Below are positions 8,549 to 16,511 of a stretch of 64,000 bases of DNA, in pieces. The stretch is from DATKJS01 sp050015275 (GTDB lineage: Bacteria; Acidobacteriota; Aminicenantia; Aminicenantales; Saccharicenantaceae). The DNA lies in assembly GCA_050015275.1 (NCBI GenBank), contig JBEKBS010000014.1, positions 1 through 64,000 of the forward strand, in the 5' to 3' direction. Position numbers and translations under genes: made by a program. Each line of letters begins with the position of its first letter. Position 1 is the first letter of the stretch. Under the pieces are notes generated by a model. The model saw nothing but the letters and a program-made list of their open reading frames with translations, had not been told where the DNA came from and searched no databases.

Positions 8549-8577
8549 TTGAATAATCCGCCCCCGGGGACTATAAT
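8549..8577 (+). promoter_or_regulatory. sigma70-type promoter of glutamate dehydrogenase
   Basis: TTGAAT (8549-8554) and a perfect TATAAT (8572-8577) are separated by 17 bases. The leader to the ATG at 8651 is about 65 bases. Confidence 0.7.
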
Positions 8578-8650
8578 TTTAAGTCGCGTTTAGCGGCACT
8601 GTTGCATCTCCGCATGCAAAAATACATCGATTTCAGAAGGGAGTTTCTTC

Positions 8651-9937
8651 ATGGCGACCAAGGGGTTCAATCCGTTCGAGATGGCCCAGAAGCAGTTCGA
8701 CGGCATCGCGGACCTTCTCGAGCTTGATCAACCGACACGGGAGCTGCTCCGGCAGCCCCTCCGAGAATACCATTTCTCGATCCCCGTCCGGATGGACGAC
8801 GGCAACGTTCGCGTTTTCCGCGGCTTCCGCTGCCAGCACAACGACGCTCGGGGCCCGTGCAAAGGCGGCATCCGGTTCCACCCCCAGGAGACGATCGACA
8901 CTGTCCGGGCCCTGTCCATGTGGATGACCTGGAAGTGCTCCGTCGTCGACATCCCGCTCGGCGGTGGTAAGGGCGGCGTCATCTGCGACCCGCACGACCT
9001 CAGCCCCCGGGAGCAGGAGCGCCTCTGCCGCGGCTGGATCCGCCAGATCGCGAAAAATGTCGGCCCGCTAAGCGACGTCCCGGCCCCCGACGTCATGACC
9101 AACCCCCAGCACATGCTGTGGATGCTCGATGAATTCGAAGTCATCCGCGGCGCCAAGTACCCCGGCTTCATCACCGGCAAACCCGTGGGCATGGGCGGCT
9201 CGCTCGGCCGGACCGAGGCCACCGGCTACGGCCTCGTTTATACGCTCCGCGAAGCCCTCAAAGAGATGAAGATGCCCATCGAAAAGACCGTGGCCGCCGT
9301 CCAGGGCTTCGGCAACGTCGCCGAGTACGCCATCCAGCTCTACACCCAGCTCGGCGGCAAGGTCGTTTGCGTCTCCTGCTGGGACCAGCACGACCAGACC
9401 TCCTACACCTACGTCAAGAAAAGCGGCGTCAACCTCGAGGAACTCCAGGCTATCACGGACCGCTTCGGCGGCATCGACAAGGCCAAGGCCATGGCCCTCG
9501 GGTATGAGCGACTGCCGGGCGACGCCTGGATCGAGCAGGACGTCGATATCCTCCTCCCCTGCGCCATCGAGAACCAGGTCAACGCCGAAACCGTGAAGAA
9601 GATCGGCTCCCGGGTTCGGATCATCGCCGAAGGCGCCAACGGCCCCACGACCCCCGAGGCGGACGCCGTGATCAAGAAGCGCGGCATCTTCGTCATCCCC
9701 GACTTCCTGGCCAACGCCGGCGGCGTCACGTGCAGCTACTTCGAGCAGGTCCAGTCGAACCAGAACTACTACTGGACGAAGGAAGAAGTCCTCAAGCGGC
9801 TCGACGACAACATGACGGCGGCATTCCTGGCCGTCAGCGAGCTCGCCCGGACCCGCAAACTCTACATGCGTGACGCGGCCTACGTCATCGCCGTCAGCCG
9901 CGTCGCCAGCGCTTGCAAAGATCGCGGTTGGGTTTAA
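8651..9937 (+). CDS. gdhA: Glutamate dehydrogenase (Glu/Leu/Phe/Val family)
   Basis: 428 residues, a normal length for a hexameric bacterial enzyme. It catalyses reversible oxidative deamination of glutamate to 2-oxoglutarate and ammonia. All key residues are seen: the binding lysines in GPCKGG and MTWKC, the catalytic lysine (K107) in GGGKGG, the aspartate in DVPAPDV, and the dinucleotide loop GFGNVA. The ribosome-binding site is AGAAGGGAG. It has its own strong promoter and is monocistronic, unlike the similar gene at 1244. Its codon use is as GC-rich as the rest of the window, so it looks like the resident housekeeping copy. Cofactor choice (NAD or NADP) cannot be read with certainty. Confidence 0.93.
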   Translation: MATKGFNPFEMAQKQFDGIADLLELDQPTRELLRQPLREYHFSIPVRMDDGNVRVFRGFRCQHNDARGPCKGGIRFHPQETIDTVRALSMWMTWKCSVVDIPLGGGKGGVICDPHDLSPREQERLCRGWIRQIAKNVGPLSDVPAPDVMTNPQHMLWMLDEFEVIRGAKYPGFITGKPVGMGGSLGRTEATGYGLVYTLREALKEMKMPIEKTVAAVQGFGNVAEYAIQLYTQLGGKVVCVSCWDQHDQTSYTYVKKSGVNLEELQAITDRFGGIDKAKAMALGYERLPGDAWIEQDVDILLPCAIENQVNAETVKKIGSRVRIIAEGANGPTTPEADAVIKKRGIFVIPDFLANAGGVTCSYFEQVQSNQNYYWTKEEVLKRLDDNMTAAFLAVSELARTRKLYMRDAAYVIAVSRVASACKDRGWV

Positions 9938-10283
9938 AATAGGCTTGTCTCAAACGCCCGTCCCTCTGCCCCGCCGGGGGGGGGCGGGCGGGTTCCGATT
10001 CTTTCCGGGGGGACGCGACCTGCCCCCTCTAAAACTATGAGGTGAAGATTCGCGATGTGTTCGGGGCGGCTAAAAAGGCTTAGTGTGTTTACCCCGATTC
10101 CCCCTGTCTCCCGGGCAGGGGCCGTCCCTTTCGTAATTGGACTCTATCCTTGTTTTCTAGACTTCTCCCCAAGAAGCCCTGTGTGGACACGGCGTGGATA
10201 AAACCGCTAAAAAAGGCTCAGTTTTAGTGACTCAGGCTAAAAAAGAAAATCAAGATAAGTGAATGAAAATACAAGGAATAAGG
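9938..10283. other. Intergenic with a G-tract stem, no gene
   Basis: Just after the dehydrogenase stop, C-rich and G-rich tracts (about 9958-9990) can pair into a strong stem that may end transcription, although no T-run follows. Short A-rich motifs of the form GCTAAAAA(A)GGCT occur near 10069 and 10207. No coding or RNA gene is seen before the tRNA. Confidence 0.4.
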
Positions 10284-10358
10284 TGGTGGGCGGTGCAGGG
10301 TTCGAACCTGCGACCCCCGGTTTGTAAGACCGATACTCTGCCACTGAGCTAACCGCCC
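10284..10358 (-). tRNA. tRNA-Val (anticodon TAC)
   Basis: The full cloverleaf can be drawn on the minus strand: acceptor GGGCGGT/ACCGCCC, D arm GCTC...GAGT, anticodon loop CTTACAA giving TAC, T arm GCAGG-TTCGAAC-CCTGC, discriminator A and an encoded CCA. A TTGACA (minus strand, 10421-10426) lies upstream and may be its -35 box. Confidence 0.93.
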
Positions 10359-10483
10359 TCGTTCCGCCGCTTCGGGGGGGGGGAATCGACATCCTAAGGG
10401 TAGGTAAAAGGCCCCCTTGTTGTCAAGCCAGCGCTCCGGAGGGACGGCGCCTGCCGGCCTTGATGAGAACGGCAAAGGGGGAT

Positions 10484-10512
10484 TTGACAGAAAGCGCCTC
10501 CTATGCTAGATT
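10484..10512 (+). promoter_or_regulatory. Promoter of the rplU operon
   Basis: TTGACA (10484-10489) and TAGATT (10107+400, that is 10507-10512) are separated by 17 bases. A short leader of about 30 bases leads to the ATG of ribosomal protein L21; no L21-type leader structure was recognised. Confidence 0.55.
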
Positions 10513-10549
10513 TGACATTCCACTTTTATCCAGATAAAGGGCAGAACCA

Positions 10550-11113
10550 ATGTACGCAGTGATCCTGACAGGCGGAAAACAGTATCGCGTGAAGGAAGGC
10601 GATGTTCTTTCGGTTGAGAAGCTCGGCGTTGAGAACGGCCGGACGGTCGGATTCGACCGGGTCCTCCTGATCGAAGACGGGGAGGGTGTCCTCGTCGGGA
10701 CGCCCGTCCTCGAGAACGCCCTGGTCCTGGCCGAGGTCATCGAGACATACAAGGACGAGAAAGTCCTCGTTTTCAAGAAGAAGAGAAGGAAACAGTTCCG
10801 GCGGACCCGCGGCCATAGGCAACAGCTGACCAAGGTCCGGGTCGAGGGGATCTACCCTGATAAGAGCGCCGCCCCCGCGGAAAAGGCCCCGGCCGAGAAG
10901 CCGCGGCCCGCCGTCCCGGAGAAGGCCCCCGAGGCGAAGCCCGCGGCCAAGGCCCCGGAAAAAGCGGCGGCCGAACCGAAGAAACCGGCTCCCAAAGCCA
11001 AGAAGCCGGCCCGGGACGCCAAGTCCAAGGCCGCTCCCAAAGCCAAGACCGTAGGCAAGAAGACGGCGGCCGCCAAGACGGCCGGCAAGCCCAAGAAATC
11101 GGCCAAGGAGTAA
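10550..11113 (+). CDS. rplU: 50S ribosomal protein L21 with long Lys/Ala/Pro-rich tail
   Basis: Residues 1-105 are a standard bacterial L21, a 23S-rRNA-binding protein of the large subunit (MYAVILTGGKQYRV start, FKKKRRK and GHRQ basic patches, ending VEGIYPD). Residues 106-187 form an extra low-complexity tail of about 80 residues built from Ala, Lys and Pro (repeats such as AEKAP, PKAK), resembling the C-terminal domains of histone H1. Typical L21 stops near residue 103. The tail is expected to be disordered and strongly basic. L27 follows after 3 bases, the classic rplU-rpmA order. Confidence 0.95.
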   Translation: MYAVILTGGKQYRVKEGDVLSVEKLGVENGRTVGFDRVLLIEDGEGVLVGTPVLENALVLAEVIETYKDEKVLVFKKKRRKQFRRTRGHRQQLTKVRVEGIYPDKSAAPAEKAPAEKPRPAVPEKAPEAKPAAKAPEKAAAEPKKPAPKAKKPARDAKSKAAPKAKTVGKKTAAAKTAGKPKKSAKE

Positions 11114-11116
11114 GCC

Positions 11117-11371
11117 ATGGCCCATAAAAAAGCAGCCGGAAGCGCCCGCAACGGAAGAGACAGCGCAGGGAAGAGGCTCGGGGTCAAGCGCCATGGCGGA
11201 CAGGCCGTCAACGCCGGCTCGATCCTCGTCCGGCAGAGGGGAACGCCCATCAAGCCCGGCCTGAATGTCGGCCGGGGGAAGGACGACACTCTTTTCGCCA
11301 GGGTCACGGGTGTCGTCCATTTTGTCGATAAAGGAAAGGGGGGCAAGGTCATTTCCGTCCTGCCCGCTTGA
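11117..11371 (+). CDS. rpmA: 50S ribosomal protein L27
   Basis: 84 residues, the normal length. L27 sits near the peptidyl-transferase centre of the large subunit. It begins MAHKKAAGSARNGRDS and has the family segment LGVKRHGGQ and GSILVRQRGT. The N-terminus begins directly at the mature AHKK form, without the cleaved extension found in Firmicutes. It is second in the rplU-rpmA-obgE operon. Confidence 0.97.
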   Translation: MAHKKAAGSARNGRDSAGKRLGVKRHGGQAVNAGSILVRQRGTPIKPGLNVGRGKDDTLFARVTGVVHFVDKGKGGKVISVLPA

Positions 11372-11451
11372 GGTCGACATCAAAGCGCCCGTCCCGTCCC
11401 GTCCCGAAACGAACTTTTTCAGCATCTCCAACCGCGGCACCGGTGGCTTCC

Positions 11452-12477
11452 GTGTTCGTTGACCAGGTCGAGGTCGCGCTGAAGGCGGGGAAAGGCGGCG
11501 ACGGCTGCGTCAGTTTCCGGCGTGAATACAAGGTCCCCAGGGGAGGGCCCGACGGCGGCCACGGGGGGAATGGCGGAAGCATCTATTTCATCTCGGACCC
11601 GAGCGTCCACTCCCTGGCCTATTTCCGGTTCCACCCCATCCTCAAGGCCAAAAAGGGGTCTCCCGGCGAGGGAAGCCGCCGCACCGGGAAGCGGGGGACC
11701 GATCTCCGGCTCCCCGTGCCGGTGGGAACGGTGGTCAAGGAGAGAGGCAAAGACGGGTTGCTGTTCGATTTCGTCCTTCCTGACCAGGCCTTCCTGGCGG
11801 CCGAGGGCGGCAAGGGCGGACGCGGGAACGCCTCCTATGCCACGGCCACGCACCAGACGCCGCGGGAGTGGGAACCCGGGCGCCCCGGGGAGGAAAAGGA
11901 GCTCGTCCTGGAGCTCAAGCTGATCGCGGACGTTGGACTGGTCGGGTTCCCGAACGCCGGCAAGTCCACCCTGATCTCCAAGATCTCGGCGGCCCGGCCG
12001 CTCATCGCCGATTATCCCTTCACGACGCTGACGCCCAACCTCGGCGTCGTGGACCTGGGGACGGCGCGGAGCTTCGTCGTCGCGGACATCCCCGGCCTGA
12101 TCGAGGGCGCCCACCTCGGCCACGGGCTCGGCACCCGCTTCCTGCGCCACATCGAGCGGACCAAGGTCCTCGTCCACCTCGTCGACGTTTCCCCGTACAC
12201 GGAGCGGGACCCCGTCCACGATCACGAGGTCGTCATGAAAGAGCTCGAATCCTTCAGTCCGGGGCTCGCCCGGCGGGCCCAGATCGTGGCGGCCAACAAA
12301 GTGGACCTCCTGGGCGGTGACACGTCACGGCTGGAGAAGCTCAAAAAGATGGCGGCGAGAAAGAGGATCCCGTTCTTTGCCATCTCGGCCCTCAAGGGCG
12401 AGGGGCTCCGGCCGCTCATCGCGGCCATGGCAAGGACCCTGGAGCGCCTGGAGAAGGGCGGGGGCGGAGAGGCGTGA
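11452..12477 (+). CDS. obgE: Obg/CgtA family ribosome-assembly GTPase
   Basis: About 341 residues from GTG 11452, the start that matches the family N-terminus (MFVDxVxxxxKAGKGGDG). Starts at GTG 11443 or at TTG 11368, which overlaps the L27 stop, remain possible because no clear SD is seen at any of them. The N-terminal glycine-rich Obg fold is followed by a G domain: GFPNAGKST (G1), DYPFTTLTPNLG (G2), DIPGLIEGA (G3), NKVDL (G4) and SALKGEG (G5). The C-terminal OCT domain of some Obg proteins is absent. The role is late 50S assembly and stress signalling. The stop overlaps the nadD start (GTGA). Confidence 0.93.
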   Translation: MFVDQVEVALKAGKGGDGCVSFRREYKVPRGGPDGGHGGNGGSIYFISDPSVHSLAYFRFHPILKAKKGSPGEGSRRTGKRGTDLRLPVPVGTVVKERGKDGLLFDFVLPDQAFLAAEGGKGGRGNASYATATHQTPREWEPGRPGEEKELVLELKLIADVGLVGFPNAGKSTLISKISAARPLIADYPFTTLTPNLGVVDLGTARSFVVADIPGLIEGAHLGHGLGTRFLRHIERTKVLVHLVDVSPYTERDPVHDHEVVMKELESFSPGLARRAQIVAANKVDLLGGDTSRLEKLKKMAARKRIPFFAISALKGEGLRPLIAAMARTLERLEKGGGGEA

Positions 12478-13133
12478 GAAAGAGGATCGGCCTCTACGGC
12501 GGCACCTTCAACCCCGTCCACCGGGGGCACCTCCGGGCCGCGGAGGACGTCCGCGCGGCGTTCCGCCTGGATACGGTCCTCTTCATCCCCTCCTACATTC
12601 CGCCGCACAAGGAGTCCGCGGGCGTCGCCTCGGCCGCCGACCGCTTCCGGATGGTGGAGCTTGCCTGCCGGGGACACGAGGGCTTCGTCCCCTCGCCGGT
12701 CGAAGTCGAGGCGCGCGAGACGTCCTACTCGATCCTGACGCTGACGAAGATCAAGGAGCTCAACCCCGGCGCCTGGATATTTTTCGTCGTCGGCGCGGAC
12801 GCATTCCTCGAGATCGGGACGTGGCGCGAGTCCGAGCGTGTCATCGCCGAATGTCTGTTCATCGTGACGGGCCGGCCCGGCTTCGACCTCGAGTCCGCTG
12901 CGGAGGTCCTCGGTGGCCGGCTCAGGGAGCGGGTCTGCCGTGTCCCCGAGGGCGGGGCCGCTGACGAATCCCAGTTTTCGCGTTTCGCTGTTTTCCTCCT
13001 GACGATCAAGGCCCTGGATATCTCGTCGACGGACGTCCGGGCCCGGGCCCAGCGGGGCGAGAGCCTCGAGGGTCTGGTCCCCGGGCCCGTCGCGGCCTAC
13101 ATCCGGGAGCACCAACTCTATACGGGTCGATAG
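12474..13133 (+). CDS. nadD: Nicotinate-nucleotide adenylyltransferase
   Basis: 219 residues, GTG start overlapping the obgE stop. It transfers AMP from ATP to nicotinate mononucleotide in NAD synthesis. The nucleotidyltransferase signature GGTFNPVHRGHL is at the N-terminus, and the C-terminal ISSTDVR motif (SSTxIR type) is intact. The PPHK segment (IPPHKES) is also present. It lies in the conserved obgE-nadD-rsfS arrangement; nadE is found 3 kb away on the other strand, so two steps of the same pathway are nearby. Confidence 0.95.
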   Translation: MRKRIGLYGGTFNPVHRGHLRAAEDVRAAFRLDTVLFIPSYIPPHKESAGVASAADRFRMVELACRGHEGFVPSPVEVEARETSYSILTLTKIKELNPGAWIFFVVGADAFLEIGTWRESERVIAECLFIVTGRPGFDLESAAEVLGGRLRERVCRVPEGGAADESQFSRFAVFLLTIKALDISSTDVRARAQRGESLEGLVPGPVAAYIREHQLYTGR

Positions 13134-13138
13134 GAACC

Positions 13139-13510
13139 ATGACACAAGAGAAAAAAAAGCCCTTCACGAAACGGAGCCTTCCCCCGGAGGTCAAGCGGGC
13201 CGTCCAGGTCTGCCTGGCGAAGAAAGCCGAGGACCTTTGCGTCCTCGACCTCTCCGGCCTCTCCTCCTTCACCGACTATTTCATCGTCATGCACGGGAAT
13301 TCTTCCCGGCAGAACGCGGCCGTCGCCGAAGGGATCGAGAGCGAGCTGAAAAAGGCGGGGACGCGCCCGCTGAGCGTCGAAGGCCGCGAGACGGAGGAAT
13401 GGATCCTCCTCGACTACGGATTCTTCGTCGTCCACGTCTTTTCTCTGAAGGCGCGCGATCACTATTCGCTCGAGAAGCTGTGGGGCGACGCCCCGCGGCT
13501 CGATTACTGA
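13139..13510 (+). CDS. rsfS: Ribosomal silencing factor RsfS
   Basis: 123 residues of the RsfS/Iojap family, which binds L14 and blocks subunit joining when nutrients are short. Family segments are visible: KAEDLCVLDLSGLSSFTDYF, HGNSSRQ, the EGRETEEWILLDYG strand and VVHVFS near the end. The start is 5 bases after the nadD stop, and the order nadD-rsfS-rlmH is widely conserved. Confidence 0.95.
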   Translation: MTQEKKKPFTKRSLPPEVKRAVQVCLAKKAEDLCVLDLSGLSSFTDYFIVMHGNSSRQNAAVAEGIESELKKAGTRPLSVEGRETEEWILLDYGFFVVHVFSLKARDHYSLEKLWGDAPRLDY

Positions 13511-13566
13511 TCAAAGGGGTTGACAATTCGGGGGTGGGTCATTATTGTGTGAGGGCGTTTCCGGCA

Positions 13567-14034
13567 ATGCGCCTGAAAATCCTCTGGCCCGGCAAGACGA
13601 AGAGCCCCGAACTCAGGGCGCTCCAGGATTTTTACGCGGCCAGGATCGGGGCGCTCGCGACCTTGGAGGTCGTGGAGACCCGGGAGGCCCGGGGGGTCGA
13701 CGAGAAGTTCCCGGAAAAGATCAAGGACCTGGAGGCCCGCGGACTTGAAAAATATCTCGAAGGCGTTTATAGTATTTGCCTTCTTGACCGGGGCAAGGAA
13801 ATGACGTCTCCGGAATTCGCGCGTTTCCTTCGCCTCCGGGCCGAGGACGCGGGAAGGCCGCCGGCCTTCGTGGTCGGCGGGTTTCTCGGCCTCGCGGACC
13901 GGATCACGGAAGGGGCCGACCTGCGGCTATCACTGTCGCGGCTGACCTTTTCCCACGAGCTGAGCCGGGTCATCCTGCTCGAGCAGGTTTACAGGGCCCT
14001 GACCATCATCCGGGGCCGACATTACGCCAAGTAA
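13567..14034 (+). CDS. rlmH: 23S rRNA pseudouridine-1915 N3-methyltransferase
   Basis: 155 residues, typical for RlmH, which methylates pseudouridine 1915 in helix 69 of 23S rRNA using SAM. The start at 13567 gives the family N-terminus MRLKILWPGKT. The trefoil-knot SAM site is represented by FVVGGFLGL and the C-terminal SLSRLTFSHELSRVILLEQVYRA segment is characteristic, as is the RGRHYAK ending. A longer in-frame opening upstream overlaps rsfS and is not credible. Confidence 0.95.
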   Translation: MRLKILWPGKTKSPELRALQDFYAARIGALATLEVVETREARGVDEKFPEKIKDLEARGLEKYLEGVYSICLLDRGKEMTSPEFARFLRLRAEDAGRPPAFVVGGFLGLADRITEGADLRLSLSRLTFSHELSRVILLEQVYRALTIIRGRHYAK

Positions 14035-14046
14035 GGGAGTGACAGA

Positions 14047-14418
14047 GTGGCCAAGAAAATGGGCAAGAAAGAGCGAGAGGATTTCCGGAAGATGCTTCTC
14101 CAGAAGAAGGAGACGATCGTCCGGAAGCTCAGCGAGCTGACCACAGAGAGCAAGGAGATGGAAACCAATGTCGCCCAGGATGTCGTGGACAAGGCGGAGA
14201 CGTCATATACGAAGGAATTCCTTCTGAGCCTTTCGGACGCGGACCGGGAGCAGCTGCTCCTCATCGACGAAGCGCTCAAGAGACTCAGGCGCGAGGAATT
14301 CGGTGTCTGCCAGATCTGCCATCAGGAGATCGGCCGGAAGAGGCTCGAGGCCGTTCCCTGGACCCCGTACTGCATCAACTGCCAGGAGAAGGCCGAGGAA
14401 GAGTCCAAGCCCCTGTGA
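14047..14418 (+). CDS. DksA/TraR-type zinc-finger protein
   Basis: 123 residues, GTG start with an AAGGGAG site. An N-terminal coiled-coil stretch (residues about 5-85, rich in Glu and Lys) is followed by a C4 zinc finger, CQICHQEIG...YCINCQ, near the C-terminus. This is the DksA/TraR layout: proteins that enter the RNA polymerase secondary channel and modulate initiation. The coiled coil is somewhat short for canonical DksA, so the exact role is uncertain. The stop overlaps the comF start (GTGA), so the two are translationally coupled. Confidence 0.85.
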   Translation: MAKKMGKKEREDFRKMLLQKKETIVRKLSELTTESKEMETNVAQDVVDKAETSYTKEFLLSLSDADREQLLLIDEALKRLRREEFGVCQICHQEIGRKRLEAVPWTPYCINCQEKAEEESKPL

Positions 14419-15158
14419 CCACGTCGCTGCGGGCCCGAGCCGCGGCCGCGGCTCGGCACGTCGAGCTCCTGTTCTTCCCGTCGTTCTGCCGACTGTGTTC
14501 CCGTCCGCTCGGGCGACCCGGCGAAAAGGTCGTCTGCCGGGACTGCCTTGGCCGGCTCGCCCCGCGGCGCGGGCCGGTCTGCCTATGTTGCGGCCGGTTC
14601 TTCGAAGGCGCCGGCGAAGACCACCTCTGCGCGCGATGCCTGGAGCGTCCCCCGACCTTTTCCGTCCACCGGTCGTGCGGCCGCTACGACGGGGTCCTCA
14701 AAGACCTTATCCTGCTTTTCAAGTACCGGAAATACTCCGTTCTGGGCCGGGCCCTGGCCGCTTATGCCGGGGAATCCCTGGGAGCCGAGGATGCGCTCTG
14801 GCAAGGCGCGGATTTCCTTGTCCCCGTCCCCCTTCATGGCAAGAGGAAAAGGGAGCGCGGCTTTAATCAGTCCGAGATCCTGGCCCGCGAGCTGGCCAGG
14901 GCCAAGGGGATGAACGTCCTCGGGGGTTGCCTGGTCAAGACGAGGAACGTCCCGCCGCAGACGACACTGGAAAGCGTGGGACGGGAAAAGAATGTCCGCG
15001 GGGCCTACAAGGCGAGAGGGAGCTCGAAGATCGAAGGGAAGACGCTGGTCCTCGTGGACGACGTCTTCACGACGGGCTCGACGCTCCGGGAATGCGCCCT
15101 GGTCCTGCGGCAGGCCGGCGCCGCTGAAATCCGGGCCCTGACCCTGGCCCAGGCATAA
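14415..15158 (+). CDS. comF: ComF family phosphoribosyltransferase-like protein
   Basis: 247 residues. The N-terminal region has two zinc-binding CxxC pairs (CRLCSRPLG, CRDC and CLCC, CARC). The PRTase-type domain has the ComF signature RKRERGFNQSE, then VPPQT and the PRPP loop VLVDDVFTTGST. Family members are linked to DNA uptake and primosome interaction; nothing nearby proves competence here. It ends the rplU-to-comF run and converges on hsp20. Confidence 0.9.
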   Translation: MTTSLRARAAAAARHVELLFFPSFCRLCSRPLGRPGEKVVCRDCLGRLAPRRGPVCLCCGRFFEGAGEDHLCARCLERPPTFSVHRSCGRYDGVLKDLILLFKYRKYSVLGRALAAYAGESLGAEDALWQGADFLVPVPLHGKRKRERGFNQSEILARELARAKGMNVLGGCLVKTRNVPPQTTLESVGREKNVRGAYKARGSSKIEGKTLVLVDDVFTTGSTLRECALVLRQAGAAEIRALTLAQA

Positions 15159-15190
15159 AAAAAGGGCGGCCTCCTCTGCGAAGACCGCCC
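15157..15190 (-). terminator. Rho-independent terminator of hsp20
   Basis: On the minus strand GGGCGG (15185-15190) pairs with CCGCCC (15164-15169) and is followed by seven T residues. It lies just after the hsp20 stop and between the two convergent genes. Confidence 0.75.
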
Positions 15191-15206
15191 CGTTCGCGGC
15201 GAAACG

Positions 15207-15677
15207 TTATTTTTTTGCTTTTTCGGCGGCGAGCGGCTTCAGGATCTTGACCTTCCTCGGCTTGAGCTCGGCCCTCTTGGGCATGCGGATCTTCAGGACG
15301 CCGTTCTCGTGCTCAGCCTCGACCTTGTCCTGGTCCACGTAGGTCGGCAGGGTGAAGGACCGGAAGAACGACCCGTAGGCCCGCTCGATCCGGTGGTAAT
15401 TCTCCTCTTTGGTCTCTTTCTCGAACTTCCGCTCTCCCTTGAGAGTCAGCGTGTTGTCCTCGACCTTGATCTCGATGTCCTTTTCCTCGATACCCGGGAT
15501 CTCGGCCGTCAGGACGACCTCATTTTCCGTCTCGTAGATGTCCACGGCAGGCGCCCAGGAACTCGTCGCCAGGTCCTTTTCCTCTCCGCGCGAAGCGGCC
15601 ATGTCCTCAAATAGCCTGTTCATTCTCTCCCGGAGGGTTACTATGTCCCTGAAGGGATCCCATCTGATAATTGCCAT
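15207..15677 (-). CDS. Small heat-shock protein Hsp20 (alpha-crystallin family)
   Basis: 156 residues. Residues about 40-140 are an alpha-crystallin domain: WAPAVDIYE at the first strand, AEIPGIEEKDI, an LTLKGER strand, the conserved GSFFRSFTLP and ENGVLKIRMPK, and an I-x-I-like C-terminal anchor (VKILKP). It is an ATP-independent chaperone that holds unfolded proteins. SD AAAGGAG precedes the ATG. A near-consensus promoter with two direct repeats lies upstream, so it is probably induced by stress. Confidence 0.95.
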   Translation of the reverse strand: MAIIRWDPFRDIVTLRERMNRLFEDMAASRGEEKDLATSSWAPAVDIYETENEVVLTAEIPGIEEKDIEIKVEDNTLTLKGERKFEKETKEENYHRIERAYGSFFRSFTLPTYVDQDKVEAEHENGVLKIRMPKRAELKPRKVKILKPLAAEKAKK

Positions 15678-15692
15678 ATTTAACTCCTTTCT

Positions 15693-15741
15693 TAATATCT
15701 TAGTCTGTTACAAATATAATATCTTAGCGTCAAATTGTCAA
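15693..15741 (-). promoter_or_regulatory. hsp20 promoter with two 11-bp direct repeats
   Basis: Minus strand: TTGACA (15736-15741), 17 bases, TATATT (15713-15718). Two perfect copies of TAATATCTTAG as written on the plus strand (15693-15703 and 15717-15727) are 24 bases apart, one overlapping the -10 box and one covering the early transcribed region. Equal spacing near two helix turns suggests a regulator binding on one face. It is not the CIRCE sequence. Confidence 0.7.
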
Positions 15742-15806
15742 GTTTTAAATAGTGATTTTTACATTTTTTTCAGTTGATAAAATCCGTGCTGGATCCTCGG
15801 GGGAGT

Positions 15807-16508
15807 CTATCTATGGCCTTCGATAAGGACGGTTGCTTCCCCCTTGAGGGGCCTCTTTTCCAATTCTTGGAGGAGATCTGCGGCCGTCCCTCTGATGAAC
15901 TCCTCATGGATCTTGGTCAGCTCCCTGGCGATGACGACCCTCCTCGTCCCTAGGCCGGCCAGGACCGCCTCCAGGAACTCGTAAATCCGCCTGGTCGGAA
16001 GGTAGAAGACCAGCGTGGATTCGTCTTCTTTGAGTGACTGGAGGAGTTTGCGGAGCCCTTCTTTTTTGGGGGGAGGAAATCCGGCGAAGAGGAACCGGTG
16101 GGTCGGAAGCCCCGCCGCGGAGAGGGCCGCCGTGACCGCCGATGAGCCAGGGACCGGGATCACGGGGATGCCCTCCTTCAGGGCCTCCCGGATGAGAGGG
16201 AAACCCGGGTCCGAAATTCCGGGGGTCCCGGCATCCGAGACCAGGGCGACGTCCTTTCCGGAGCTGAGGAGTCCGATGATCTCCGGGACCTTTCGGCCTT
16301 CACGCGGGTGGAAATAGCTGATGAGCCGCTTCCTCAGGCCGTATTTGTTCAGGAGCTTGATGGTCTGGCGGGTGTCCTCGCAGGCGATGGCTTCCACTTC
16401 CCCGAGGATGCGGACGGCCCTGAAGGTGATGTCCTCGAGGTTCCCGATCGGCGTCGCGACGATGTAGAGGCGGCCTTTCGGGCCGGGACCGGCGCCGTCT
16501 CCCCGCAC
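15807..16508 (-). CDS. rsmI: 16S rRNA (cytidine-1402-2'-O)-methyltransferase
   Basis: 233 residues of the tetrapyrrole-methylase-like family. RsmI methylates the ribose of C1402 in the ribosomal decoding centre. Diagnostic segments: LYIVATPIGNLEDIT at the N-terminus, EDTRQT, SDAGTPGISDPG, VPGSSA and GLPTHRFLFAGF. The GTG start is 3 bases after the nadE stop, so it is the last gene of the nitrilase-nadE-rsmI operon. Confidence 0.95.
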   Translation of the reverse strand: MRGDGAGPGPKGRLYIVATPIGNLEDITFRAVRILGEVEAIACEDTRQTIKLLNKYGLRKRLISYFHPREGRKVPEIIGLLSSGKDVALVSDAGTPGISDPGFPLIREALKEGIPVIPVPGSSAVTAALSAAGLPTHRFLFAGFPPPKKEGLRKLLQSLKEDESTLVFYLPTRRIYEFLEAVLAGLGTRRVVIARELTKIHEEFIRGTAADLLQELEKRPLKGEATVLIEGHR

Positions 16509-16511
16509 GGG

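Noticed and set aside
10140..10210. DnaA-box-like text (CGTGGATAA)
   Set aside because: A single near-match without a cluster, AT-rich element or origin genes.
10224..10475. Minus-strand frame containing RLAQWQSIGLTNRGSQ-like text
   Set aside because: This is translation across the tRNA-Val gene; such peptide strings are a common artefact.
10526..11440. 304-codon frame antisense to rplU/rpmA
   Set aside because: Low-complexity Gly/Leu/Arg text produced by the opposite strand of the Lys/Ala tail.
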